From an uncultured Burkholderiales bacterium (lineage in GTDB: Bacteria > Pseudomonadota > Gammaproteobacteria > Burkholderiales > Burkholderiaceae_C), in assembly GCA_903933115.1 (NCBI GenBank), contig CAIZIT010000025.1:1-61449 (forward strand): 61,449 nucleotides of DNA, written 5' to 3'. The notes below the pieces were generated by a model. That model had not been told where the DNA came from and made no database searches. It saw only the letters and a list, made by a program, of their open reading frames with translations. Position numbers and translations under genes: made by a program. Below, in pieces: positions 1 to 8,059 of the stretch (positions are counted from its first letter, which is position 1; each line of letters starts with the position of its first letter).

Positions 1-138
1 CACCACGGACATTCTCACGATCACGGACATTCTCACGATCACGGACATTCTCACGACAACGGACATTCTCACGACAACGGACATTCTCACGACAACGGAC
101 ATTCTCACGATCACGGACATTCTCACGATCACGACTAA
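1..138 (+). CDS. C-terminal end of a histidine-rich metal-binding protein (5' truncated)
   Basis: Reading frame 1 is open from the first base to TAA at 136-138 and encodes 45 residues. They are almost wholly six-residue units Gly-His-Ser-His-Asp-His or Gly-His-Ser-His-Asp-Asn. Such tails occur in CDF and ZIP transporters, Ni/Co efflux proteins, UreE, HypB and CobW-type metallochaperones, where they bind Zn, Ni or Co. The catalytic or membrane part lies outside the window, so the family cannot be named. The next gene on the same strand, a Bug receptor, starts 44 bases downstream and need not be related. Confidence 0.75.
   Translation, partial: HHGHSHDHGHSHDHGHSHDNGHSHDNGHSHDNGHSHDHGHSHDHD
7..132 (+). 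repeat. Seven in-frame tandem copies of an 18-nt unit
   Basis: Seven uninterrupted 18-base units of the form ggacattctcacgaNNac. Units 1, 2, 6 and 7 end in gatcac (Asp-His) and units 3-5 end in gacaac (Asp-Asn). The near identity at the DNA level, including third codon positions, indicates recent expansion by slippage or unequal exchange. Copy number is likely to vary between strains. Confidence 0.95.
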
Positions 139-182
139 CAGCTCTCAACGTCACCATCCACAACCTCTTACGCCCTCTACTT

Positions 183-1175
183 ATGAATCACTTTTCAAAA
201 ACTCGACGGAAATTTCTAGGCGGTATTGCATTGAGCACCATGGGTGCAGGACTGAGTTACGCACAAAGTGCCAAATACCCCAGTCGATCCATACGAATGA
301 TTGTTCCGTTTCCTGCCGCAGGCGGGCCAGATACGGTGGGTCGATTGGCGGCTTCAATCTTGGGGAACAAATGGGGACAACAAATCGTGGTCGAAAACAT
401 GCCAGGTGCATCTGGACAAATTGGCACCAATTACGTGGTCAAGGCGCCTGCAGACGGCTATACCTTGCTGTTTTCTCCTCCAACACCCATCACCATTGCA
501 GAGCACTTTGACCCCAAGCCGCCCTATGATGCCAACCGGGATCTTATCCCTGCAGCCCTCCTGGGACGCAATCCAGCTGTGATTGTGATCAATGCCAATG
601 TAAAAGCCAACACGCTGGGTGAATTCATCGCATTGGCAAAGCGCGAACCCCATAAAATCTTCTACGGCACGCCTGGACTGGGTCATGCCTTTCATTTGAT
701 CTCTGAAATCATTTTCAACAAGGCAGGCATACAACTCACCAACGTGCCCTACCAGGGCAGCTCACCGGCCGTGATGGGTCTATTGGCTGGCGATGTGCAA
801 TTTTTAGTGCAGTCTGTTGAATCCGTCAAAGAGCATATCAAATCTGGAAAACTCAAAGTCTTGGCCACCCTCGAATCAACTCGACTAGAGGCCTACCCCG
901 ACTTGCCAACCTTGGCCGAATCGGGGCTGGGTAATTTAGACATCATGAATTGGTATGGCGCATTCTTTTCTGCCAAAACATCACCGGAGATCATTGGTTT
1001 TTGGGAAAAAGAATTGTCACTGCTTTCAAAGGATGCCAACTTCCAAAAGAAAATGAAAGAGATGAGTTTTGATCCTGTGATGTTTGGCTCACAGGAATTT
1101 ACAAAAATGATGAACCTGGAAAGAACCCAATGGGCCAATGTCATCAAGTCTGCTCACGTGTCCATCAAGAAATAA
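183..1175 (+). CDS. Bug/TctC-family periplasmic substrate-binding protein, Tat-exported
   Basis: A 330-residue member of the Bug family (tripartite tricarboxylate receptor), which binds carboxylates or similar small molecules in the periplasm. The N-terminus has a twin-arginine signal (Arg8-Arg9-Lys-Phe-Leu), a hydrophobic stretch and a likely cut near residue 27. Family hallmarks follow: a YPSR(S/P)I start, the PFPAAGGPDTVGR glycine-rich loop, VENMPGASGQIG and APADGYTLL. No TctA or TctB membrane partner is in the window. An atypical SDR starts 7 bases downstream, so the two are probably co-transcribed. The ligand cannot be read from the sequence. Confidence 0.92.
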   Translation: MNHFSKTRRKFLGGIALSTMGAGLSYAQSAKYPSRSIRMIVPFPAAGGPDTVGRLAASILGNKWGQQIVVENMPGASGQIGTNYVVKAPADGYTLLFSPPTPITIAEHFDPKPPYDANRDLIPAALLGRNPAVIVINANVKANTLGEFIALAKREPHKIFYGTPGLGHAFHLISEIIFNKAGIQLTNVPYQGSSPAVMGLLAGDVQFLVQSVESVKEHIKSGKLKVLATLESTRLEAYPDLPTLAESGLGNLDIMNWYGAFFSAKTSPEIIGFWEKELSLLSKDANFQKKMKEMSFDPVMFGSQEFTKMMNLERTQWANVIKSAHVSIKK

Positions 1176-1182
1176 CCACTTT

Positions 1183-1962
1183 ATGGATCTAGGCATCAAA
1201 AATCGCGTCGCTCTTGTTTGCGCATCCTCTCAGGGCTTGGGCCTTGCCTGTGCCACCTCTCTTGCCAAAGAAGGTGTCCTTGTCTACATCAACGGCAGAA
1301 ATGAAGAACGCCTCGCATTGGCAAAAGCGAGCATCTTGGACAAAACCGGCGTTGAGGTCAACACCATTCAAGCAGACATCACCCAAGAAGCTGATCGCCA
1401 AAGGTTATTTGATCATTTCAAAAGTCTTGATATCTTGATCAACAACAACGCAGGGCCCGCGCCAGGAAGCATGAAGGACTGGGACCACGATGCTTGGATA
1501 GAAGCCTTAGAGGGCAATATGCTCGCGCCCATTTTGCTCATCCGGGGGTTCATCACCGGCATGCGCGAGAGAAAATTTGGCCGCATCATCAACATCACCT
1601 CGGCCATGGTCAAAAGCCCTCGCCCCCACATGGCCTTGTCCACCACTGCAAGAACGGGATTGACCGCTTTCAGCAAATCCGTCTCCCTCGAGTCGGTTGT
1701 GGACAACGTCACCATCAACAACTTGCTGCCTGAGCGCATTGACACACCTAGGCAACAGTTCATGGCCGAGCGTTTGATGAAACTCAACAACTGGAGCTTT
1801 GAAGAAGCGAGGGCAAAGATCACAGAAACGGTCGCGGCCAAGCGCTTTGGTCTGCCCGAGGAGTTTGGGGACGCTTGTGCTTTTCTTTGCAGCGCTCAAG
1901 CGGGTTTCATATCCGGGCAAAATTTACAGCTCGATGGTGGCTCCTACCACGGCTTGATTTAA
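1183..1962 (+). CDS. Atypical short-chain dehydrogenase/reductase lacking the Tyr-Lys catalytic pair
   Basis: A 259-residue Rossmann-fold SDR. The start at 1183 gives the usual SDR N-terminus; the frame also runs 45 bases upstream into the Bug gene. The cofactor loop reads Ala14-Ser-Ser-Gln-Gly-Leu-Gly20 rather than TGxxxGxG. The NNAG motif and Ser140 are present. Where Tyr and Lys are expected (Ser140 +13 and +17) there are Ser153 and Arg157. This resembles the divergent 3-oxoacyl-ACP-reductase-like SDR group that lacks the standard tetrad. The SDR fold is clear, but oxidoreductase activity is doubtful or uses another mechanism. It probably forms an operon with the Bug gene. Confidence 0.9.
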   Translation: MDLGIKNRVALVCASSQGLGLACATSLAKEGVLVYINGRNEERLALAKASILDKTGVEVNTIQADITQEADRQRLFDHFKSLDILINNNAGPAPGSMKDWDHDAWIEALEGNMLAPILLIRGFITGMRERKFGRIINITSAMVKSPRPHMALSTTARTGLTAFSKSVSLESVVDNVTINNLLPERIDTPRQQFMAERLMKLNNWSFEEARAKITETVAAKRFGLPEEFGDACAFLCSAQAGFISGQNLQLDGGSYHGLI

Positions 1963-2114
1963 GAGTGCCGTTGAGCGACGCCGCCACGAATCATGGGCCC
2001 TTCAAGTGGGCTCTTGAGAGTTCAAGCGGGTTCATGCAAGCTCATTTGCTTTGCTGATGCATCTGAATGGCATGAACCCATTTGCACCTCGGTGCGCCAA
2101 TGCCAAGCCCCTCT

Positions 2115-2714
2115 TTAGAGCTCTTTAATCAGGATCTTTCGAAATTTCACGGTACCTCCCCCGTGCTGAATGGCAATATGTCCTTTAGCATGTTTGCTGT
2201 CGCTGCCAGCTGCAGTGATTTGACCATCTATCTTGACGCTGAATTGGGCGCCTTTGGCCTTGATTTCCATCACGCTCCATTTGCCACCCACCTTGGGGTA
2301 AGGAGGACTGACCTTGATGGTGTCTACAATGGCCCCCGTTCCATATGTGGGGTCGGGTCTTGTATCCCAAATATTGACCTCGTAGCACGTGTCAGCGCCA
2401 ATTTTTTCCGGATTTTCACACCGGATGAAAATGCCGCTGTTGCTCTCTGAGTCGACCCAAAATTCAGCATATATTTCATAATCGACATAGGTCTTTTTGG
2501 TCACCAAGTAGCCAGGTAGTTTTCCCTGCATGAAGTCGGCTTGGATTGCACCATCTTGAATCCGCCAATTCGAGTCGCCCGTTTTCGTCCACGCCAACAA
2601 GTTGCTGCCCGAGTCGTAAAGGGGCACAGCCCCCGTTGGAGGCCCACTCCAATTTGCACATGAGCTGAACAAAATGGCCGTGAACAACGCGCTAAAACCG
2701 GAACGTATACGCAT
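2115..2714 (-). CDS. DUF1080 (3-keto-disaccharide hydrolase domain) lipoprotein
   Basis: A 199-residue exported protein. The start at 2714 places an AGGGG ribosome site 6 bases upstream; the alternative ATG at 2720 directly abuts that site. A hydrophobic signal ends in Phe-Ser-Ser-Cys, a lipobox, so it is probably anchored to the membrane. The rest matches the DUF1080 jelly-roll fold (WxxxDGAIQAD, YEIYAEFWVDSESNSGIFIRC, YEVNIWD, KIDGQ and a GHIAIQHGGG end). Family members act on 3-keto-glycosides or bind glycans. It lies 102 bases beyond the CoA-transferase on the same strand. Activity is not shown by the sequence. Confidence 0.82.
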   Translation of the reverse strand: MRIRSGFSALFTAILFSSCANWSGPPTGAVPLYDSGSNLLAWTKTGDSNWRIQDGAIQADFMQGKLPGYLVTKKTYVDYEIYAEFWVDSESNSGIFIRCENPEKIGADTCYEVNIWDTRPDPTYGTGAIVDTIKVSPPYPKVGGKWSVMEIKAKGAQFSVKIDGQITAAGSDSKHAKGHIAIQHGGGTVKFRKILIKEL

Positions 2715-2816
2715 GAGCATCCCCTGTTGAATAAAGAGAACTTGATGCTAAAGCTTAAAACCGATACCCCAAGCAGTGTTTACGCTTAGACCAGGAGAAG
2801 TCCTAGAAGCTTCACT

Positions 2817-3998
2817 TCAAATGACATGCCGCAATCGAAGGCTTTCAATTTGCGCACTGGAGCACCCTAGCGCGCTCAAGATCGCATCGGTGTGCTGACC
2901 CAAGGAGGGCACCTCCTGCATACTAGGCTGCTGCTGGGCAAAGGATCCTGGAGGAAGCAAAGCGGGCATTTCTCCAACGGACGTTTTGACTCGACGCCAG
3001 CGCCCCCTCGCCTTCAATTGCTCATGGGCCCAAAGATCGGCCATGGTGTTGACCTGCGCATTGGCGATGCCTGCCCCCTCCAGTCGAGCAACCACCTCAG
3101 AGGCACTGAGGACTTCAAACGCCTTCAAAATCATCGTCCTCAAGAGCGCTCGGTGCTCATTTCTCTTGGCATTGCTGTCAAAGCGAACATCTTTAGCCAA
3201 TGGCGCGTTTTGCAAAACTTTTTCACAAAAGACCACCCATTCGCGCTCATTTTGCAGCCCAAGCATGACCACTTTGCCGTCTCCCGCTTCAAAGGGCCCA
3301 TAGGGATAAATGCTGGAGTGACTGGCTCCTGCTCTAGGAGGTGGGCTTGCGCCGTCCATCGAGTAATAAAGGGGATAAGACATCCACTCACTCAAGGCCT
3401 CCAACATGGACAAATCGATGCGTTGACCCTGGCCCGTTTGGTCACGATGCATCAAGGCCGCCAAGATGTTGGTATAGGCATACATGCCGGCTGCAATGTC
3501 TGCAATGGAAATGCCGGCCTTGGCAACATTCTCTTCAGTGCCTGTTGTACTTAAAAAGCCGGCTTCACTTTGTATCAATAAATCGTAGGCCTTCTTTTGT
3601 GCATAAGGGCCATCGCTACCGTAGCCTGAGATGTCACAAACGATGATTTGAGGTTTGGTTTTGGACAAGTCCTCAAAGGACAAGCCCAGTCTTTGGGCTG
3701 CGCCAGGGGCCAAGTTCTGAACCAGCACGTCGGCGTGCTCATGGATCAATTGATGCAGAATCTTTTGCCCCTCAGGGTCTTTCAAATCGAGGGTTAAACT
3801 TTCCTTGGATCGGTTGGTCCAAACGAAATGGGAAGACAGTCCTTTGGCCCGGACATCGTATTGCCGGGCAAAGTCACCCACCAAAGGTCGCTCAATTTTG
3901 ATGACCCTGGCACCCAAATCGGCCAATTGACGTGTGGCAAAGGGTGCGGCAATCGCGTGCTCCAAGCTGATGACCGTGATGCCTTTGAGCGGCTGCAT
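2817..3998 (-). CDS. Class III (CaiB/BaiF) acyl-CoA transferase
   Basis: A 393-residue family III CoA-transferase, close to the usual 390-410. It moves CoA between carboxylic acids through an enzyme-bound aspartyl mixed anhydride. The opening PLKGITVISLEHAIAAPFATRQLADLGA with VIKIERP is diagnostic. The likely catalytic Asp sits in ISIADIAAGMYA. The start is preceded by a GAGG. It is 61 bases after the ModA-like gene and probably shares its transcript with that gene and the upstream Bug receptor. Together they look like uptake and CoA activation of one organic acid. The donor and acceptor acids are unknown. Confidence 0.92.
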   Translation of the reverse strand: MQPLKGITVISLEHAIAAPFATRQLADLGARVIKIERPLVGDFARQYDVRAKGLSSHFVWTNRSKESLTLDLKDPEGQKILHQLIHEHADVLVQNLAPGAAQRLGLSFEDLSKTKPQIIVCDISGYGSDGPYAQKKAYDLLIQSEAGFLSTTGTEENVAKAGISIADIAAGMYAYTNILAALMHRDQTGQGQRIDLSMLEALSEWMSYPLYYSMDGASPPPRAGASHSSIYPYGPFEAGDGKVVMLGLQNEREWVVFCEKVLQNAPLAKDVRFDSNAKRNEHRALLRTMILKAFEVLSASEVVARLEGAGIANAQVNTMADLWAHEQLKARGRWRRVKTSVGEMPALLPPGSFAQQQPSMQEVPSLGQHTDAILSALGCSSAQIESLRLRHVI

Positions 3999-4059
3999 AA
4001 AACCTCAAAAAGAACTCAACAAGAAAGTTTAAAAAAGCCCATCGGCTTCGAGAAGATGT

Positions 4060-4794
4060 TCACCAAGGCATGGGCGGCAAGACGGGCTTGAGCCCTGTTT
4101 GAGCCACCACGTCCGCGACTTCAGCGCTTGCTAAAAACTCCACAAAATGTCTCACCGCCTCCAACTGAGCCGTCTCAACACCAATACCCGCTGAGAAAAA
4201 GAATGAGCGCTGAACCTCTTGGGGCAACTCACCAATGATTTTGATGCCCTCAATGGGGATCAACTCACTGACTTGTTGAAAGCCCAAATCGGCCTCATTT
4301 CTCATCAAAATTGTGCCCACACGTTCACTGAAAATCTTTCGCGCCTTCACGGCCATCTCGGCCTCAATCCCCAAGCGCTGGAACAACTCTTCCGACAAAT
4401 AAGTCCCACTTGCACTGGCCGAGTAAGCAATTCTTCCGGATGTGAGCAATGCGTGCTTTAGGGCTTGCACCGTGCTGATATCAACATCTGGGTCTCCCAC
4501 CCGAACTGCTGCTCCAATGTTGGAGACCACCAAATCAACACGAGAGCCCTTCATGATTTTTCCCTCTGCAACGAAATGATCCAGTGCCGAGGAGGCCAAG
4601 ACAAACAAGTCAAACTGCTGACCTTGACTGAGCCGAGTGGGGATGGAGTCGTGCGCTGCACCAATGGAGGAGCCAAAAAACAAGTCCACTTTTTTAGAAA
4701 ACTTGGACTCGTAAAGAGGGGTGAGCAGTTTAAGGGCTTGAGCAAAAGCACCAGACGTGATCACGCGAAGAGGAGGAAGGCTATTGGAGGTCAT
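4060..4794 (-). CDS. ModA-like substrate-binding-domain protein without a signal peptide
   Basis: A 244-residue protein with the fold signature of molybdate-type binding proteins (LRVITSGAFAQALKLLTPLYE, then GSSIGA, FDLFVLASSALD, and SGRIAYSASASGTYLSE). The N-terminus goes straight into the first beta strand with no hydrophobic leader, so the product is predicted to stay in the cytoplasm. No modB or modC lies nearby. It sits between a Bug receptor (25 bases upstream) and a CoA-transferase (61 bases downstream). It may sense or carry a small anion or acid rather than serve an ABC importer; that role is inference. Confidence 0.85.
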   Translation of the reverse strand: MTSNSLPPLRVITSGAFAQALKLLTPLYESKFSKKVDLFFGSSIGAAHDSIPTRLSQGQQFDLFVLASSALDHFVAEGKIMKGSRVDLVVSNIGAAVRVGDPDVDISTVQALKHALLTSGRIAYSASASGTYLSEELFQRLGIEAEMAVKARKIFSERVGTILMRNEADLGFQQVSELIPIEGIKIIGELPQEVQRSFFFSAGIGVETAQLEAVRHFVEFLASAEVADVVAQTGLKPVLPPMPW

Positions 4795-4819
4795 GATTTT
4801 TTAAAACACAATATAAAGA

Positions 4820-5794
4820 TCAATCAACGGTGATTTTTGCAGCCGCAACGACTTTCTTCCAGCGAGCCACTTCTGACTGCACCAAGGTCTTGAGGTGCTC
4901 AGGCGTGCTCGCCTCCACTTCAGCGCCTTGGTCCTCAATTTTCTTCTCGATCGCCTTGTCATTGAGCACCAAATTGAGCTCCTTGTTCAGTCGGTCCACA
5001 ATGGCTTTGGGGGTTTTTGCAGGCGCAAAAAGACCGTACCACTGGTTCACGTTCACGTTGGGGATGCCTTGCTCGGCCAAGGTGGGTACCTCAGGCATCA
5101 CAGACGAGCGCTTCTCCCCAGCAATGCCCAAAGCCTTTAACTTGCCCGCCTTGACTTGTGGGTAAGCGGTGAAGAGACTGGGAAACATGACTTGGGTCGT
5201 TCCCCCAATGGTGTCAACCACCGCGGGTGCGGAGCCTTTGTAGGGTACATGCACCAAATCCACACCCGTAGCAATTTTGAACAACTCACCCGCCAAATGC
5301 GGTGCGGTGCCCTTGCCCGCAGAGGCATAACTCATGGTGCCAGGCTTGGCGTTGATCAAAGCAATGAGCTCTTTAGGCGTCTTGACATTGAGGCTCGGGG
5401 TCACCACCATCAGTGTGGGTGAATTCGCCACCATCCCAATGGCCTCAAAATCGGCCACGGGGTCGTATTTGAGCTTTTGCAAAGCGGGATTGATGCCGTG
5501 CGTTGCGATATAGCCAAACATGATGGTGTAACCATCTGCAGGGGCACGAGCCACAAATTCCGAGGCGATGGCGCCGTTGGCACCCGCTTTGTTTTCGACA
5601 ATCACCGCTTGGCCCAAATGGGGTGACATGCTCTGAGCAATGATTCGGGCCATCGCGTCGTTGGCCCCACCTGGTGCTGTGGGAACCACAATTGTGATGG
5701 TTTTACTAGGAAATGTTTGTGCTTGGGCGGTCACACTTGACACCAAGAAAACAGCCACAGCAACTACAACATGTTTTACAAAGGAATTTTTCAT
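4820..5794 (-). CDS. Bug/TctC-family periplasmic substrate-binding protein
   Basis: A 324-residue Bug receptor with a Sec signal (KHVVVAVAVFLVSSVTAQA) cut near residue 26. Core motifs are FPSKTITIVVPTAPGGANDAMAR, VENKAGANGAIASE, APADGYTIMFGY and the C-terminal EVARWKKVV. It heads the minus-strand group with the ModA-like protein and CoA-transferase. A TctE-like sensor kinase gene ends about 100 bases upstream on the same strand, which may be chance or may reflect a Tct-type sensing and binding link. The ligand is unknown. Confidence 0.93.
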   Translation of the reverse strand: MKNSFVKHVVVAVAVFLVSSVTAQAQTFPSKTITIVVPTAPGGANDAMARIIAQSMSPHLGQAVIVENKAGANGAIASEFVARAPADGYTIMFGYIATHGINPALQKLKYDPVADFEAIGMVANSPTLMVVTPSLNVKTPKELIALINAKPGTMSYASAGKGTAPHLAGELFKIATGVDLVHVPYKGSAPAVVDTIGGTTQVMFPSLFTAYPQVKAGKLKALGIAGEKRSSVMPEVPTLAEQGIPNVNVNQWYGLFAPAKTPKAIVDRLNKELNLVLNDKAIEKKIEDQGAEVEASTPEHLKTLVQSEVARWKKVVAAAKITVD

Positions 5795-5898
5795 ATTATG
5801 TTCTCATTTCATCTTTAACAGTTCACTTGACTTTCATCTTAGGCCGATGACACTGAGGCTTTTTCAAGAAATGATCTCTCTGTTCATCGGATTCGGAA

Positions 5899-7308
5899 TT
5901 AAATCTTTGGCAATCTCAAGGTGGCTCTCAAGCCACCGCCTTCATTGTCTTGCAAAATAAACTCGCCATTGAGTAGTTTGACGTACTCAACAACAATGGC
6001 CAAACCTAGGCCTGCACCAGCACCCAAATTCAGACCGGCCTCACCTTGAGCCCTTCTCCTCATGACTTGATGCTTGAATTCGTCACTAATTCCCTCGCCA
6101 TTATCACTCACAGATATTTCTATGAAATTTTTCTGCTGTGAATCAGTAATCTCCTGCATACCAATGGTGATTTGATTAAAGCTTTGCGTCTCAGAAACCC
6201 CATATCGAAGCGCATTATCAATCAAATTATTCAAAGCCCCTTCTAGCAATGAGCGTTGACTTTTGATGGTCAAGTTCAACTCATATCCATTGACACCTAG
6301 ATCAACTCCTAGTGAGTCGGCTCTAGTCAAGAAACGTAGGACCGTCTCCTTTAACATTTCACTCAAATTGATATCTTCATTGATCAAACCGGTCTTGGCC
6401 TCGTTGGTCAAAGAAAGTGCCAACATTTGTTCAACCATATGGCTAGCACGTGCTTCGCTTTTTGCAATGCCTTGAAGTTGTTGGAACCAAACTTCAGGAC
6501 TTTGATTGGCCAAGCCGTATTCAGTTTGAGCCCTAATGCCAGCAAGTGGCGTTCTTAATTCATGCGCTACATTTCCAGAAAACTCGCGCAATAAGCGAAC
6601 GCCATCATCAATCCTAAAGAACAAACGGTTGATTGCAGTCCCTAAATCGTGGACATCCTTGGTTCTTGTATCGATCTCAACTGGCGACAAATCAGTCACA
6701 GCACGGACCTCAACTGCATTTTCCAAATCCAAAAGAGGAGCCATCTCTTTTCTGATAACGCCCTTTAAAAAGTATGCCAACAACACCAACAAAATCAACT
6801 GAGGAAGAATTGAAAATACAATGACCCTCTTGATTAAAACCGTTCGAAAACCTGTTGTTTGGGCCATGATCAAAAAGAAAGGAGATGGGACAGACTTGTA
6901 GATAGCAACAGTTCTGAAATTTTTATCCTGAAACTCTAAATTGGAGAATTTTGGCGCTCCTCCAATCGTTGGCAATGTCGCATTAAATCCTGGATGCCCA
7001 GCTATCATTGAACCGTCTGCATTGAGAATTTGAAAATAGACAATTTCACTTTGATCAAAAAGTAATGTGGTCATTTCATTAGCAGAAAGGTCAATTTCAA
7101 GTTGATCTTTGTCATTTGAGTTTCCCACCGTCACATGACTAGCTACAGAGTAAGCATCGTCTAAAAGCGCACGATCGTAAGCTTGCTCAGTAAAGTAACT
7201 AGAGACGATGAAAACAACCAATGTGCCAGCCATCCAAGTGAGGAATAAGGGCACATAAAGACTTTTTAAAAGTCGACTGGTCAAAGATGGAAGTTGATTT
7301 GTTTTCAT
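5899..7308 (-). CDS. TctE/QseC-like sensor histidine kinase
   Basis: A 469-residue membrane kinase. The first membrane segment is at about residues 17-38, then a periplasmic sensor region to about 160 resembling the 2CSK_N domain of TctE-like kinases, and a second segment at about 161-182. The H-box has phospho-acceptor His249 in VAHELRTPL. N-box (NLIDNALRYG), DNGEGI and GAGLGLAIV loops complete the ATPase. Its start overlaps the response-regulator stop by 4 bases, so the two are translated together. The locus is divergent from an RND efflux operon, its probable target. The coding DNA is visibly AT-richer than the middle of the window. Confidence 0.93.
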   Translation of the reverse strand: MKTNQLPSLTSRLLKSLYVPLFLTWMAGTLVVFIVSSYFTEQAYDRALLDDAYSVASHVTVGNSNDKDQLEIDLSANEMTTLLFDQSEIVYFQILNADGSMIAGHPGFNATLPTIGGAPKFSNLEFQDKNFRTVAIYKSVPSPFFLIMAQTTGFRTVLIKRVIVFSILPQLILLVLLAYFLKGVIRKEMAPLLDLENAVEVRAVTDLSPVEIDTRTKDVHDLGTAINRLFFRIDDGVRLLREFSGNVAHELRTPLAGIRAQTEYGLANQSPEVWFQQLQGIAKSEARASHMVEQMLALSLTNEAKTGLINEDINLSEMLKETVLRFLTRADSLGVDLGVNGYELNLTIKSQRSLLEGALNNLIDNALRYGVSETQSFNQITIGMQEITDSQQKNFIEISVSDNGEGISDEFKHQVMRRRAQGEAGLNLGAGAGLGLAIVVEYVKLLNGEFILQDNEGGGLRATLRLPKI

Positions 7309-7997
7309 TTTGAGTCCTCCTCTAATAAATACCCTAAACCTCTTAGCGTTCGAATGCTGACACCGCTACCTTGAATTTTTTTTCTTAATCTGGAAATAAA
7401 TGTTTCTAAAGCATTGTCACCCAAAACATCTTCAAAATCCGACAACTTACTTGACATTTCTTTCTTATTGACCGTTTTGCCTGGCGGATTCATCAGTTGA
7501 GACAAGACTTCATATTCTCGAGCTGGAAAAACAACTTCGACGTTTTTAATAAAAACCTTTCTTTGCTTCCTATCTAGACAAAGGTCTCTGACTCTTTGAA
7601 TATCGTTGATATTATTTGTTCGTCTAGCCAAAGCTCTTAGCCTGGCCTCCAATTCAGCAAGGTCGATGGGTTTACCCAAATAGTCATCTGCGCCAGCATC
7701 TAAACCTGCGATTCGCTCTTCAGTCCTGTTTCTTGCAGTTAAAACCAAAACCGGCGTCGAGTTGGATCTCGCTCTCAAATCTCGCAACAAAGTCAATCCA
7801 CTGCCCATAGGAGAATCTTTACCCCCTTTTTGTGGCAAATTGAGATCCAATAAGATGGCGTCATAAGCCTGAACGAGCAAATAGTGATTCGCATCCTCGA
7901 TATGACTGGCTGAATCTACACGATGGCCTGCATCTGTTAAAGATTTGAGCATGATGGACTGCAAGACTTGATCATCTTCTATTAACAATACTCTCAT
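7305..7997 (-). CDS. OmpR/PhoB-family response regulator
   Basis: A 230-residue regulator. The receiver domain carries the acidic pocket Glu7-Asp8-Asp9, phospho-acceptor Asp51, Thr87 and Lys109. The winged-helix DNA-binding domain ends in RLRKKIQGSGVSIRTLRGLGYLL. The loop after Asp51 (LPQKGGKDSPMGSGLTLL) is several residues longer than the usual LPxxDGLxLL. Same-family partners are TctD and QseB. It is the partner of the overlapping kinase gene and is predicted to bind the direct repeats at 8018-8036 and control both itself and the efflux operon. Confidence 0.94.
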   Translation of the reverse strand: MRVLLIEDDQVLQSIMLKSLTDAGHRVDSASHIEDANHYLLVQAYDAILLDLNLPQKGGKDSPMGSGLTLLRDLRARSNSTPVLVLTARNRTEERIAGLDAGADDYLGKPIDLAELEARLRALARRTNNINDIQRVRDLCLDRKQRKVFIKNVEVVFPAREYEVLSQLMNPPGKTVNKKEMSSKLSDFEDVLGDNALETFISRLRKKIQGSGVSIRTLRGLGYLLEEDSK

Positions 7998-8017
7998 GAT
8001 TCACTCAATTCGACTCA

Positions 8018-8036
8018 TGGTCAGGTTTTGGTCAGG
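8018..8036. promoter_or_regulatory. Direct repeats TGGTCAGG spaced 11 bp: predicted response-regulator box
   Basis: Two perfect copies of TGGTCAGG start at 8018 and 8029, one 11-base step apart. This is the arrangement typical for tandem dimers of OmpR/PhoB-type regulators. They lie in the 62-base space between the divergent regulator and efflux operons, about 24 bases before the outer-membrane gene. Binding by the adjacent regulator is inferred. Confidence 0.6.
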
Positions 8037-8059
8037 CAAAATAGTGGATAAACTGGGGT

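Noticed and set aside
7-132. CRISPR array
   Set aside because: Units are contiguous without spacers and in frame with a His-rich protein.
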